The notes under the pieces are model-generated. The model did not search any database. It was not told the DNA's origin and worked only from the letters and a program-made list of their open reading frames with translations. Positions 34,764 to 42,210 of a stretch of DNA of 64,000 nucleotides are shown here, one piece after another; position 1 is the first letter of the stretch; each line of letters begins with the position of its first letter. The stretch is from contig NZ_MOAL01000004.1 in the NCBI RefSeq assembly GCF_003731765.1, positions 310,001-374,000 of the forward strand, in the 5' to 3' direction. This DNA comes from Pseudomonas chlororaphis. GTDB taxonomy: Bacteria; Pseudomonadota; Gammaproteobacteria; Pseudomonadales; Pseudomonadaceae. Position numbers and translations under genes: made by a program.

Positions 34764-35588
34764 ATGGAACTTGATCTCTGGACTCAGAGCCTGGTCACTG
34801 CGATGACTGCCTTGTGGACCAAGGTGGCGAACTTCATTCCCAACCTGTTTGGCGCCCTGGTAGTGCTGCTGCTGGGCTTTGTCGTGGCCAAGCTGCTCGA
34901 CACCCTGCTGTCCAAGCTGCTGGCCAAGCTGGGCCTGGATCGCCTGATGGGCGGTACCGGCTTGACCAAGCTGCTGTCACGCGCGGGCCTCAAGGTGCCG
35001 ATTTCCACGTTGATCGGCAAGATCGTGTATTGGTTCGTGTTGCTGATTTTCCTGGTTTCCGCTGCCGAATCCCTTGGCCTTGAGCGCGTTTCGGCTACGC
35101 TCGATATGCTCGCGCTGTATTTGCCGAAGGTTTTCGGCGCTGCGCTGGTGCTGCTGGTTGGGGTTTTGCTGGCGCAATTGGCCAATGGCCTGGTGCGCGG
35201 CGCGGCTGAAGGGGTAGGGCTGGACTACGCCAGCGGCCTGGGGCGAATTGCCCAGGGGCTGGTGATCATCATCAGTATTTCTGTAGCGATCAGTCAGTTG
35301 GAGGTCAAAACCGACCTGCTCAACCACGTGATCGTGATTGTGTTGATTACCGTTGGTCTGGCGGTTGCGCTGGCGATGGGCTTGGGAAGTCGGGAAATTG
35401 CCGGGCAGATTCTTGCCGGGATCTATGTGCGTGAGTTGTACCAGGTTGGGCAACAGGTGCGAGTTGGCGAGGTCGAAGGCCAGATCGAAGAGATCGGCAC
35501 GGTTAAAACTACATTGCTGACCGACGAGGGTGAGCTAGTCTCTCTCTCCAATCGGATCCTGCTGGAACAGCATGTAAGTAGCCGCTAA
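34764..35588 (+). CDS. cmpX: MscS-like small-conductance channel family protein CmpX
   Basis: 274 residues. Four or more helices (FIPNLFGALVVLLLGFVVAKLLDTLL; IVYWFVLLIFLVSAAESLGL; LPKVFGAALVLLVGVLLAQLANGLV; GLVIIISISVAISQL; VIVIVLITVGLAVALAMGLG) with the conserved TM repeat, then a short beta domain SREIAGQILAGIYVRELYQVGQQVRVGEVEGQIEEIGTVKTTL as in the middle domain of MscS. Probably an inner-membrane mechanosensitive-type channel that modulates membrane stress signalling to SigX, the next gene. Confidence 0.88.
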   Translation: MELDLWTQSLVTAMTALWTKVANFIPNLFGALVVLLLGFVVAKLLDTLLSKLLAKLGLDRLMGGTGLTKLLSRAGLKVPISTLIGKIVYWFVLLIFLVSAAESLGLERVSATLDMLALYLPKVFGAALVLLVGVLLAQLANGLVRGAAEGVGLDYASGLGRIAQGLVIIISISVAISQLEVKTDLLNHVIVIVLITVGLAVALAMGLGSREIAGQILAGIYVRELYQVGQQVRVGEVEGQIEEIGTVKTTLLTDEGELVSLSNRILLEQHVSSR

Positions 35589-35612
35589 CCCGGCAAACCC
35601 TGCTAATGTATG

Positions 35613-35647
35613 CCGCCGCAAAAATGCCCCCCACCGGGCTGCGGCGG
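35613..35647 (+). terminator. hairpin between cmpX and sigX
   Basis: CCGCCGCA / TGCGGCGG, an 8-bp stem, 25 bases past the cmpX stop codon and 31 before the sigX start. No T run follows, so attenuation or mRNA stabilisation is as likely as termination. Confidence 0.45.
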
Positions 35648-35677
35648 ACATTGACCTGACTGTCGGCACGACTCGTT

Positions 35678-36268
35678 TTGAATAAAGCTCAATCGCTATC
35701 CACGCGCTACGACCCCCGCGAGCTCTCTGATGAGGAGTTGGTTGCGCGCTCGCATTCCGAGCTGTTTCACGTCACCCGCGCCTATGAAGAGTTGATGCGG
35801 CGCTATCAGAGAACCCTGTTTAATGTTTGTGCGCGTTATTTAGGGAACGATCGCGATGCGGACGATGTCTGTCAGGAAGTGATGCTGAAGGTGCTGTATG
35901 GCCTTAAGAACTTTGAGGGTAAATCGAAGTTCAAGACATGGCTATATAGCATCACCTACAACGAATGCATCACGCAGTATCGAAAGGAACGGCGCAAGCG
36001 TCGCTTGATGGACGCTTTAAGTCTTGACCCCCTCGAGGAGGCCTCTGAAGAAAAGGCGCCGAAACCTGAGGAAAAGGGCGGACTTGATCGCTGGTTGGTG
36101 CATGTCAACCCGATTGATCGGGAGATTCTGGTGCTACGTTTTGTCGCAGAGCTGGAGTTTCAAGAGATCGCGGACATCATGCACATGGGTTTGAGTGCTA
36201 CAAAAATGCGTTACAAACGTGCTCTAGATAAATTGCGTGAGAAATTTGCAGGCATTGCTGAAACTTAG
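35678..36268 (+). CDS. sigX: ECF sigma factor SigX
   Basis: 196 residues with a TTG start and no strong ribosome binding site. Region 2 spans residues about 30-100 (YEELMRRYQRTLFNVCARYLGNDRDADDVCQEVMLKVLYGLKNFEGKSKFKTWLYSITYNECITQYR) and region 4 about 140-190 (REILVLRFVAELEFQEIADIMHMGLSATKMRYKRALDKLREKF). The linker is highly charged. SigX drives oprF and envelope and fatty-acid genes; it has no anti-sigma gene next to it, CmpX being the proposed modulator. The gene precedes oprF by 107 bases. Confidence 0.95.
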   Translation: MNKAQSLSTRYDPRELSDEELVARSHSELFHVTRAYEELMRRYQRTLFNVCARYLGNDRDADDVCQEVMLKVLYGLKNFEGKSKFKTWLYSITYNECITQYRKERRKRRLMDALSLDPLEEASEEKAPKPEEKGGLDRWLVHVNPIDREILVLRFVAELEFQEIADIMHMGLSATKMRYKRALDKLREKFAGIAET

Positions 36269-36324
36269 TTCGGCGCAAATATCTCTTACGTCTAGGTGAG
36301 TTCTGATAGACTTGCCGCCGAGTT

Positions 36325-36343
36325 GTCCCCCGGTATGTGGGAC
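36325..36343 (+). promoter_or_regulatory. hairpin in the oprF promoter region
   Basis: GTCCC / GGGAC stem, 9-base loop, followed by TGCTTTACAAT, 33 bases before the oprF ATG. It may be a weak sigX terminator or part of the oprF 5' leader. The SigX-dependent promoter of oprF should lie in 36269-36325, but I cannot fix its boxes. Confidence 0.3.
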
Positions 36344-36375
36344 TGCTTTACAATCACCAGATGGGGATTTAACGG

Positions 36376-37356
36376 ATGAAACTGAAAAACACCTTGGGCA
36401 TTGCCATTGGTTCTATTGTTGCCGTGACTTCGTTCGGCGTTCTGGCGCAAGGCCAAGGCGCGGTCGAGGGTGAACTGTTTTACAAAAAACAGTACAACGA
36501 CAGCGTTAATCACGTTGAAGACGGCTTCAACCCAGGCGCATCGATCGGTTACTTCCTGACCGACGACCTGTCGTTGAATGCTACCTACGACAAGACCAAC
36601 CACACCCGTTCGAACGACGGTACTGGTAACCAGAAAATCAAGGGCGACAACTTCGGCCTGAACGCTCAGTACCACTTTGGTACCGTGGGTGACGCTCTGC
36701 GTCCATACGTTTCCGGCGGTGTTGCTCACAAGAGCATGACCAACGTGATCGCTGACGGTCACAGCGGCCGCGACCAGTCGACTTTCCTGACTGCAGGCGC
36801 CGGTGTTAAGTACTACTTCACCGACAACCTGTTCGCCCGTGCCGGTGTTGAAGCTGACTACAAACTGGACAACGGCAAGTGGGACTACGCTCCTACCGTT
36901 GGTCTGGGTGTGAACTTCGGCGGCAGCGGTGGCAAGGTTGCTCCAGCACCTGCCCCAGCACCAGCTCCAGTAGCTGAGCCAGCTCCAGAAGCTCCAGTAG
37001 CTGAAGTGGTTCGTGTTGAGCTGGACGTTAAGTTCGACTTCGACAAGTCCGTCGTTAAGCCTAACAGCTACGCTGACATCAAGAACCTGGCTGATTTCAT
37101 GAATCAGTACCCACAAACCACCACCGTTGTTGAAGGTCACACTGACTCCGTCGGTCCTGACGCTTACAACCAGAAGCTGTCTGAGCGTCGCGCTAGCGCC
37201 GTTAAACAAGTTCTGGTCAACCAATACGGTGTTGGCGCTAACCGCGTTCAATCCGTTGGTTACGGTGAGTCCCGCCCAGTTGCTGACAACGCAACTGAAG
37301 CTGGCCGCGCTGTTAACCGTCGCGTAGAAGCGTCGGTAGAAGCTCAAGCTAAGTAA
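36376..37356 (+). CDS. oprF: major outer-membrane porin OprF
   Basis: 326 residues. Signal peptide 1-24 (LGIAIGSIVAVTSFGVLA). Residues about 25-185 form the eight-stranded barrel; a linker rich in Ala and Pro (APAPAPAPAPVAEPAPEAP) follows, then an OmpA-like peptidoglycan-binding domain with LDVKFDFDKSVVKPNSYADIKNLADFM, EGHTDSVGPDAYNQKLSERRA and RVQSVGYGESRP. No cysteine is present, unlike P. aeruginosa OprF, which has four in the linker region. Codon use is strongly biased to preferred codons, as expected for a very abundant protein. The promoter region lies in the 107-base gap after sigX. Confidence 0.97.
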   Translation: MKLKNTLGIAIGSIVAVTSFGVLAQGQGAVEGELFYKKQYNDSVNHVEDGFNPGASIGYFLTDDLSLNATYDKTNHTRSNDGTGNQKIKGDNFGLNAQYHFGTVGDALRPYVSGGVAHKSMTNVIADGHSGRDQSTFLTAGAGVKYYFTDNLFARAGVEADYKLDNGKWDYAPTVGLGVNFGGSGGKVAPAPAPAPAPVAEPAPEAPVAEVVRVELDVKFDFDKSVVKPNSYADIKNLADFMNQYPQTTTVVEGHTDSVGPDAYNQKLSERRASAVKQVLVNQYGVGANRVQSVGYGESRPVADNATEAGRAVNRRVEASVEAQAK

Positions 37357-37372
37357 TTAGCCTGCAGCTCTG

Positions 37373-37398
37373 AAAAACCCGGCCTAGGCCGGGTTTTT
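37373..37398. terminator. terminator of oprF
   Basis: AAAAACCCGGCC / GGCCGGGTTTTT, a perfect palindromic hairpin with T5; it works in both directions and also ends cobA transcription. Confidence 0.92.
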
Positions 37399-37450
37399 CT
37401 TTGCCTGAAATTTGGTCTCCAGGGCGCTACGGGTGCGGCGCTGGGCTGGC

Positions 37451-38203
37451 TCAGGCGGACTGCATCGCCTCGGTCAGCGGCAGTGCCTGGCTCGCGGTCT
37501 CGGCCGCTACGGCACCGATCACCAGGATGGCCGGGCTCTTGAGTTGGAAGTGCAGCGCATCCTGCTCCATGGCTGTCAGGTCGCTGCGGCATTCCCGCTG
37601 GTGGGGCAACGAGGCGTTCTCGATCATCGCCACCGGGGTATCGGCCGCCAGGCCGCCTTTAAGCAGTTCCTGACGAATCTCCGCGAGTTTCGCCACCCCC
37701 ATGTAGATCACCAGCGTCGTGCCGCTTTGCGCCAGTGCTTGCCAATTCAGGCTGCTGTCGTCCTGGGTGTGGGCGGTGACCAGGGTCACCCCGCGAGCGA
37801 CCCCGCGCAGGGTCAGGGGAATATCGCAGCGGGTGGCGCCCGCCAACCCGGCAGTGATGCCGTTGACCAGTTCTACCTCGATGCCTTGGGCTTTCAGCCA
37901 CTGGGCCTCTTCACCGCCGCGGCCGAAGATGCACGGGTCGCCGCCCTTGAGACGCACCACCGACTTACCCTGGCGGGCATAGCGCAGCATCAGGCGATGG
38001 ATGAACGCCTGGGGCGTGGAACGGCAGCCTCCGCGCTTGCCTACAGGAATGATCCGCGCGCTCTGGCAATGGCTCAGCACCTCGGTGTTCACCAGGTCGT
38101 CTACCAGCACCACGTCGGCTTCGTTCAGGGCGCGTACCGCTTTGAGGGTCAGCAGTTCGGGGTCACCGGGGCCTGCGCCCACCAACCAGACTTTTGCACT
38201 CAT
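37451..38203 (-). CDS. cobA: uroporphyrinogen-III C-methyltransferase
   Basis: 250 residues from the ATG at 38203 (GAGAGG upstream). Adds two methyls to uroporphyrinogen III from S-adenosylmethionine on the way to siroheme. Family motifs: VGAGPGDPELLTLKAVRAL (N-terminal P-loop-like), VRLKGGDPCIFGRGGEEA and VELVNGITAGLAGATRCDIPLTLRGVARG. Single-domain CobA type, not fused to CysG. Siroheme is the cofactor of assimilatory nitrite reductase, and the leader upstream (38252-38386) looks like the nitrate-control type, so it is probably induced with nitrate use. Confidence 0.93.
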   Translation of the reverse strand: MSAKVWLVGAGPGDPELLTLKAVRALNEADVVLVDDLVNTEVLSHCQSARIIPVGKRGGCRSTPQAFIHRLMLRYARQGKSVVRLKGGDPCIFGRGGEEAQWLKAQGIEVELVNGITAGLAGATRCDIPLTLRGVARGVTLVTAHTQDDSSLNWQALAQSGTTLVIYMGVAKLAEIRQELLKGGLAADTPVAMIENASLPHQRECRSDLTAMEQDALHFQLKSPAILVIGAVAAETASQALPLTEAMQSA

Positions 38204-38251
38204 GTTCAGGTCCTCTCGACGGTGTATTCCGGGCCGGGTGCTGTTGGCGCA

Positions 38252-38346
38252 CAAACAAAAAAGGCGCCCCGCCAGTAATCTAGCGAGGACGCCTTTGTCC
38301 GGTCCCGTGTTCGGGAACGCCCGTCCTTCGTCGTTGAAGGCCGGGC
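38252..38346 (-). promoter_or_regulatory. ANTAR-type two-hairpin leader with terminator, upstream of cobA
   Basis: Read 5' to 3' on the minus strand: hairpin P1 (38346-38319) has a CCTTC/GAAGG stem with hexaloop AACGAC, extended by GCCCG/CGGGC. Hairpin P2 (38300-38287) has GGAC/GTCC with hexaloop AAAGGC. The 3' half of P2 is the 5' arm of a terminator (38295-38261 stem, AAGGCG...CGCCTT type) followed by a T run. Both loops have A at position 1 and G at position 4, the rule for ANTAR binding. NasT, an ANTAR protein, is encoded at 41620. Confidence 0.75.
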
Positions 38347-38369
38347 TTTATGTGTGTTGGTAATGCAGA

Positions 38370-38386
38370 TGCAGCGCTTGTGCCAA
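38370..38386 (-). promoter_or_regulatory. sigma-54 promoter of cobA leader
   Basis: TTGGCACAAGCGCTGCA on the minus strand: GG (38383-38384) and GC (38371-38372) are exactly 10 bases apart, close to the consensus TTGGCACG-N4-TTGCA. The predicted start is near 38359, 13 bases before P1. Confidence 0.65.
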
Positions 38387-38502
38387 CCTGTGCAGGGCAG
38401 GGTTTTTCTGTGTATTGGCCAGGTTTTATTCAGATTAAAGGAACGGTTTTGCACCGTTTTGACGCGCGCTGCCTGGTTATCGAGCGAGGCTCCGAGTTGC
38501 CG

Positions 38503-40176
38503 TTAGCCTTGATGCAGCAGCGCGTACAGCAACAGCAGGTTGATCAGCAGCGAGCCCAGGGCCAGGGTGCGCCAGACTTTCAGCGGTTCCCGTTCCAGCA
38601 GCGGCCGGGGGCGCACGCTGAGGCTGTGGCGCTCGCCTTTCTCCAGTACCAGCAACCACTCTTCCGCCGTTTCAAAGCGCTGCCCTGGGTCGGCGTTGAC
38701 GGCCCGCTCCAGGCTGCGTTCCAGCCAGTCCGGCAGGTCCGGCCGATAGCGGCTGGGGCTGATGGGTTGGGCAAAGCGCGGGCGCTGGAAGGCTTCGATC
38801 TCGCCAAAAGGGTAGTGCCCGGTCAGCAGGTAATACAGGGTCACGCCCACGCTGAAGAGGTCTTGCTGTGCGGTCGGCGCCTCGCCGTTAAAGGCTTCGG
38901 GTGCAATGTAGCTGGGAGTGCCGGGCAGTAGATGGGCCTGGTCTTCCGACAGGCCTGGGCAGTAGGCGAGGCCGAAATCCAGCAGGCGCAATTCGCCGTC
39001 GTTACCCAGCAGCAGGTTGTCCGGCTTGATGTCGCGGTGGAGGATTTGCCGCCTGTGCAGCAGGCCTACTGCGCGCAGCAGGCGCTCGGCCACGTCCTGC
39101 CATTGTGGCAAGGGCAGTGGACCGCTTTGCTTGAAAATATCGGCCAGGGTGGTGCCCGGGTATTCGCGCATCACGTAGTACAGGTGCTGGCGCGTGAGGG
39201 CCGAATGCACCTCGGGAAAATGGCGCCCTGCGACCCGCCGTAAAAACCACTCTTCTGACAGCAAGCTTTGCCCGGCGTGTGGGTCGTCGTGCAGGTGTTC
39301 GGGCAGGGTCTTCAGCAGCCAGGGCTGTTGCTGGGCATCACGTACCCGGTACAGCAGCGATTGCTGGCTCTGGCCCAGCAGGCTTTCGACCTGCCAGCCC
39401 TCAAAGTCCTGGCCCGGTTTCAGCGCGGGTGGCAATGGCCATTGTTGCAGGTGGATCAAGGCGTCGCCGATGGTGCCCTCGCCGAGGGCGTCGACCTGTA
39501 TCAGCAGCGCGCTGGCATTGTCCTGGCTGCCGGCCAGGTGGGCGGCGTTGACCAGGGTCTGCACTGCGCTGTCGAGGTCGGGCTGGTCCCGCAGAATGGC
39601 GGCGATGGCGGTGTCGCCCAGGGTGGCCCAGACACCGTCGCTGAGCATCAGGAAGCTCTCATCCTGGCGCAGTTCGCCGTCGAGGAAGTCCACCACCAGA
39701 TGCTGATCCAGGCCTAGGGCGCGCTTGAGCACATGCTGCATGCCCTGTTGCTCCCAGACGTGGTCCACGCTGATCCGTTGCAACTGGTCGGCATGCCAGC
39801 GGTAAACCCGACAGTCGCCTACATGGGCCAGGGTAAAGCGCCGGCCACGCAGGATCAGGGCGCTGACGGTGGTCAGCAGAGGCTGGCCGCCGCCATTGGC
39901 CTGGAGCCAGCGATTCTGCGCCAGCAGCAGGCGTTCCAAGGCTTGGGCCACGCCCCAGGTTTCCGGGGTGGCGTAGTAATCCAGGGCCAGGGCTTGCAAG
40001 GTCGAACGGGCGGCCAGGCCGCCATCGGCGCATTGGCTGACGCCATCGGCGATGGCAAACAGCAGCCCTTTGCTGGCCGCCAGCCCCGGCTCGGGGGTCA
40101 CCAGGCGCAGGGCGTCCTGGTTTTCCGTGCGGGGGCCAATGGCACTGGCCTGGGCGTGACGCAGTTGCAGGCTCAT
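38503..40176 (-). CDS. fused PP2C phosphatase and Ser/Thr protein kinase, membrane-anchored
   Basis: 557 residues. Residues 1-230 are a PP2C-type phosphatase (metal-binding ENQD at 18-21, ADGVS at 43-47, GSQDNAS at 216-222). Residues about 260-510 are a Hanks-type kinase: Lys289 in WLLKTLPEH, HRDIKPDN at 380-387 and DFG at 400-402, all catalytic residues intact. A single helix ends the chain (LALGSLLINLLLLYALLHQG). Opposing activities in one chain, anchored to the inner membrane, would form a phospho-switch. It is 7 bases from nasA and, in P. aeruginosa, part of the nitrate operon, so it probably tunes nitrate uptake or reduction; the target is unknown. Confidence 0.9.
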   Translation of the reverse strand: MSLQLRHAQASAIGPRTENQDALRLVTPEPGLAASKGLLFAIADGVSQCADGGLAARSTLQALALDYYATPETWGVAQALERLLLAQNRWLQANGGGQPLLTTVSALILRGRRFTLAHVGDCRVYRWHADQLQRISVDHVWEQQGMQHVLKRALGLDQHLVVDFLDGELRQDESFLMLSDGVWATLGDTAIAAILRDQPDLDSAVQTLVNAAHLAGSQDNASALLIQVDALGEGTIGDALIHLQQWPLPPALKPGQDFEGWQVESLLGQSQQSLLYRVRDAQQQPWLLKTLPEHLHDDPHAGQSLLSEEWFLRRVAGRHFPEVHSALTRQHLYYVMREYPGTTLADIFKQSGPLPLPQWQDVAERLLRAVGLLHRRQILHRDIKPDNLLLGNDGELRLLDFGLAYCPGLSEDQAHLLPGTPSYIAPEAFNGEAPTAQQDLFSVGVTLYYLLTGHYPFGEIEAFQRPRFAQPISPSRYRPDLPDWLERSLERAVNADPGQRFETAEEWLLVLEKGERHSLSVRPRPLLEREPLKVWRTLALGSLLINLLLLYALLHQG

Positions 40177-40183
40177 CGAAGGT

Positions 40184-41395
40184 TCAGACCCGCGCTGCGG
40201 TGACGGCGGCCGAGCCCCAAGTGGTTCTCCAGCGACGTTTCACCCCGTGCAGGCCGAACCAGGCCAGGATGCCCAGGGCGGCGAACAGCCACAGGGCCAC
40301 TTGGTAGCTACCGGTGCTTTGTTTGATTGCACCCATGCCCGCTGCCAGGGCGAAGCCACCGATGCCGCCAGCCATGCCGATCAGCCCGGTCATCACCCCG
40401 ATTTCCCGGCGGAAGCGCTGCGGTACCAGTTGGAACACTGCACCGTTGCCGGCACCCAGGCCGAGCATGGTGCAGACGAACAAGGCCAGGGCCGCGTAGG
40501 AACTCGGCAGGTTGAAACCCACTGCGGCAATGCAGATCACAGCCACGCTGTACATCGCCAGCAAGGTGCGGATGCCACCGAAACGATCCGCCAGGGCGCC
40601 GCCCAGGGGGCGCATCAGGCTGCCACCAAAGACACAGGCGGCGGTGTAATAGCCGGCGGTCACCGGGCTCAGGCCGTACTGGTCGTTGAAATAGCCGGGC
40701 AGGGCGCTGGCCAGGCCGATAAAGCCGCCGAAGGTCACACAGTAGAAGAACATGAACCACCAGCTGTCACGGTCGCCCAGGGCCTTGAAGTAATCGGCCA
40801 TGGATTTGGCCTTGGGGCGTTCCGGGGCATTCTTGGCCAGCCAGGCAAACACGATCAGGGTCAGGATCAGCGGGATCAGGGCGAAACCGAACACGTTGCT
40901 CCAGCCGAAGGCGGCCGCCAGCACCGGGGCGATCAGCGCGGCCAGCACGGTGCCCGAGTTACCGGCACCGGCAATGCCCATGGCCTTGCCCTGGTGCTGT
41001 GGCGGGTACCATTGCGAGGCCAGGGGCAGGGCCACGGCGAAGGAGGCACCGGCCATGCCGAGGAAAACCCCCAGCAGCAACGCTTGCTCGTAGCTGTGGA
41101 TCCCCAGTTTCCAGGCGCCGAACAGGGCGCAGATGACAATCACCTGGCCGATCAGGCCGGCGGTCTTCGGCGACAGACGATCGGCCAGCAGGCCCATGGC
41201 GAAGCGCAGGATGGCGCCGGCGAGGATCGGTGTGGCCACCATCAGCCCGCGTTGCTGGGTGGTCAGTTGCAGGTCGGTGGCAATTTGTACGGCCAGCGGG
41301 CCGAGCAGGTACCAGACCATGAAGCTCAGGTCGAAATACAGAAAGGCCGCGAACAGGGTCGGGGTATGGCCGGATTTCCAGAAGCTTGAATTCAT
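40184..41395 (-). CDS. nasA: nitrate transporter (NarK/NasA, MFS)
   Basis: 403 residues, ATG at 41395. Twelve helices of the major facilitator superfamily with the nitrate/nitrite porter marks: the Arg in helix 2 (GAILRFAMGLLADRLSPKTAGL) and the helix 5 and 11 glycine-rich signature (GIAGAGNSGTVLAALIAPVLA; LGLGAGNGAVFQLVPQRF). Imports nitrate for assimilation. It lies downstream of a sigma-54 promoter and a two-hairpin leader, and is followed by the phosphatase-kinase gene. Confidence 0.93.
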   Translation of the reverse strand: MNSSFWKSGHTPTLFAAFLYFDLSFMVWYLLGPLAVQIATDLQLTTQQRGLMVATPILAGAILRFAMGLLADRLSPKTAGLIGQVIVICALFGAWKLGIHSYEQALLLGVFLGMAGASFAVALPLASQWYPPQHQGKAMGIAGAGNSGTVLAALIAPVLAAAFGWSNVFGFALIPLILTLIVFAWLAKNAPERPKAKSMADYFKALGDRDSWWFMFFYCVTFGGFIGLASALPGYFNDQYGLSPVTAGYYTAACVFGGSLMRPLGGALADRFGGIRTLLAMYSVAVICIAAVGFNLPSSYAALALFVCTMLGLGAGNGAVFQLVPQRFRREIGVMTGLIGMAGGIGGFALAAGMGAIKQSTGSYQVALWLFAALGILAWFGLHGVKRRWRTTWGSAAVTAARV

Positions 41396-41490
41396 CGCGC
41401 ACCTCAGCTGATAAAAGTCTCGTAGGGAGTCATGAGCTTTCAGGTGGAGCGCCTTGGCGGCCGCACCACCGGCCCCGTTCTCTGGGGCCA

Positions 41491-41579
41491 AAACAAAAAA
41501 AACGCCGCAACCCGATTCGCCTGGGCGAGAAGGGTGTGCGACGTCTTTGTCGTAGGTGGGGCAACCGCCGTTGGTTACC
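41491..41579 (-). promoter_or_regulatory. ANTAR-type two-hairpin leader with terminator, upstream of nasA
   Basis: Minus strand: P1 (41579-41560) GGTAACC/GGTTGCC stem with hexaloop AACGGC. P2 (41552-41539) CGAC/GTCG stem with hexaloop AAAGAC. The terminator stem pairs 41543-41532 with 41513-41501 (CGTCGCACACCC/GGGTTGCGGCG type) and is followed by T8. P2 and the terminator share bases, so P2 binding by NasT would block termination. Confidence 0.8.
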
Positions 41580-41594
41580 TGTGAGGTTTACTTA

Positions 41595-41610
41595 GCAAGA
41601 GCTGAGCCAA
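41595..41610 (-). promoter_or_regulatory. sigma-54 promoter of nasA
   Basis: TTGGCTCAGCTCTTGC on the minus strand: GG (41607-41608) and GC (41595-41596) separated by 10 bases. The predicted start is only a few bases before P1. Confidence 0.65.
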
Positions 41611-41619
41611 CAGCGTTGG

Positions 41620-42195
41620 TTAGCCGAGCAACTCGCTCATGGCGATGATCTGCTCCGCCACCTGGATCAGCTTCTGCTGCCGGCTCATGGCCTGGCGACG
41701 CATCAGGGTGTAGGCCTGTTCTTCGTTGCAGTCTTTCATTTTCATCAGCAGCCCCTTGGCCAGCTCGATGCGCTTGCGCTCGGCCAGTTGCTGGTCGCGG
41801 GCCTGCAGCTGGGCGCGCAGGGCCTGGTCGCTTTCGAAGCGGGCCATGGCCACGTCGAGAATGGGTTGCAAGCGGTCGGCCTGGATGCCTTCGACTATAT
41901 AAGCGCTGACCCCGGACTTGATGGCCTGGCGCATGACGCCGGGGTCGTGCTCGTCGGTGAACATCACGATCGGGTGCGGTTGGTCGCGGCTGACCAGCAC
42001 CACTTGTTCCAGCACATCGCGGCTGGGTGACTCGGTATCGATCAGGATCACGTCCGGACGCACCGTTTCGACTCGCGCCGGCAGGTCGATGGTCAGGCCT
42101 GACTCGTCGATCACTTCAAAACCGGCTTCCACCAGGGCGGCCTTGAGACGGCCGACTTTCTTCGCGGTGTCGTTGATCAGCAGGATACGCAACAT
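41620..42195 (-). CDS. nasT: response regulator-like antiterminator NasT (ANTAR)
   Basis: 191 residues. A receiver-like N-terminal half (LRILLINDTAKKVGRLKAALVEAGFEVIDES ... DVILIDTESPSRDVLEQV), a coiled-coil linker (ALRAQLQARDQQLAERKR) and a C-terminal ANTAR domain (IELAKGLLMKMKDCNEEQAYTLMRRQAMSRQQKLIQVAEQII). The receiver keeps the phosphoacceptor Asp region but the acidic triad is altered, typical of NasT. NasT binds tandem hairpins in nascent mRNA and prevents termination; NasS sequesters it when nitrate is absent. CAGGAG lies 9 bases upstream of the ATG, which is 15 bases past the nasS stop codon. Confidence 0.95.
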   Translation of the reverse strand: MLRILLINDTAKKVGRLKAALVEAGFEVIDESGLTIDLPARVETVRPDVILIDTESPSRDVLEQVVLVSRDQPHPIVMFTDEHDPGVMRQAIKSGVSAYIVEGIQADRLQPILDVAMARFESDQALRAQLQARDQQLAERKRIELAKGLLMKMKDCNEEQAYTLMRRQAMSRQQKLIQVAEQIIAMSELLG

Positions 42196-42210
42196 GGTCA
42201 CAGGCTCCTG

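Noticed and set aside
36292..37347. Long minus-strand open frame (351 codons) antisense to oprF
   Set aside because: It mirrors the strongly biased codon use of oprF; no ribosome binding site and the sequence looks low-complexity.
38400..38500. NtrC enhancer sites upstream of the cobA promoter
   Set aside because: Only a half-site-like TGCACC was seen; not enough to call an enhancer.
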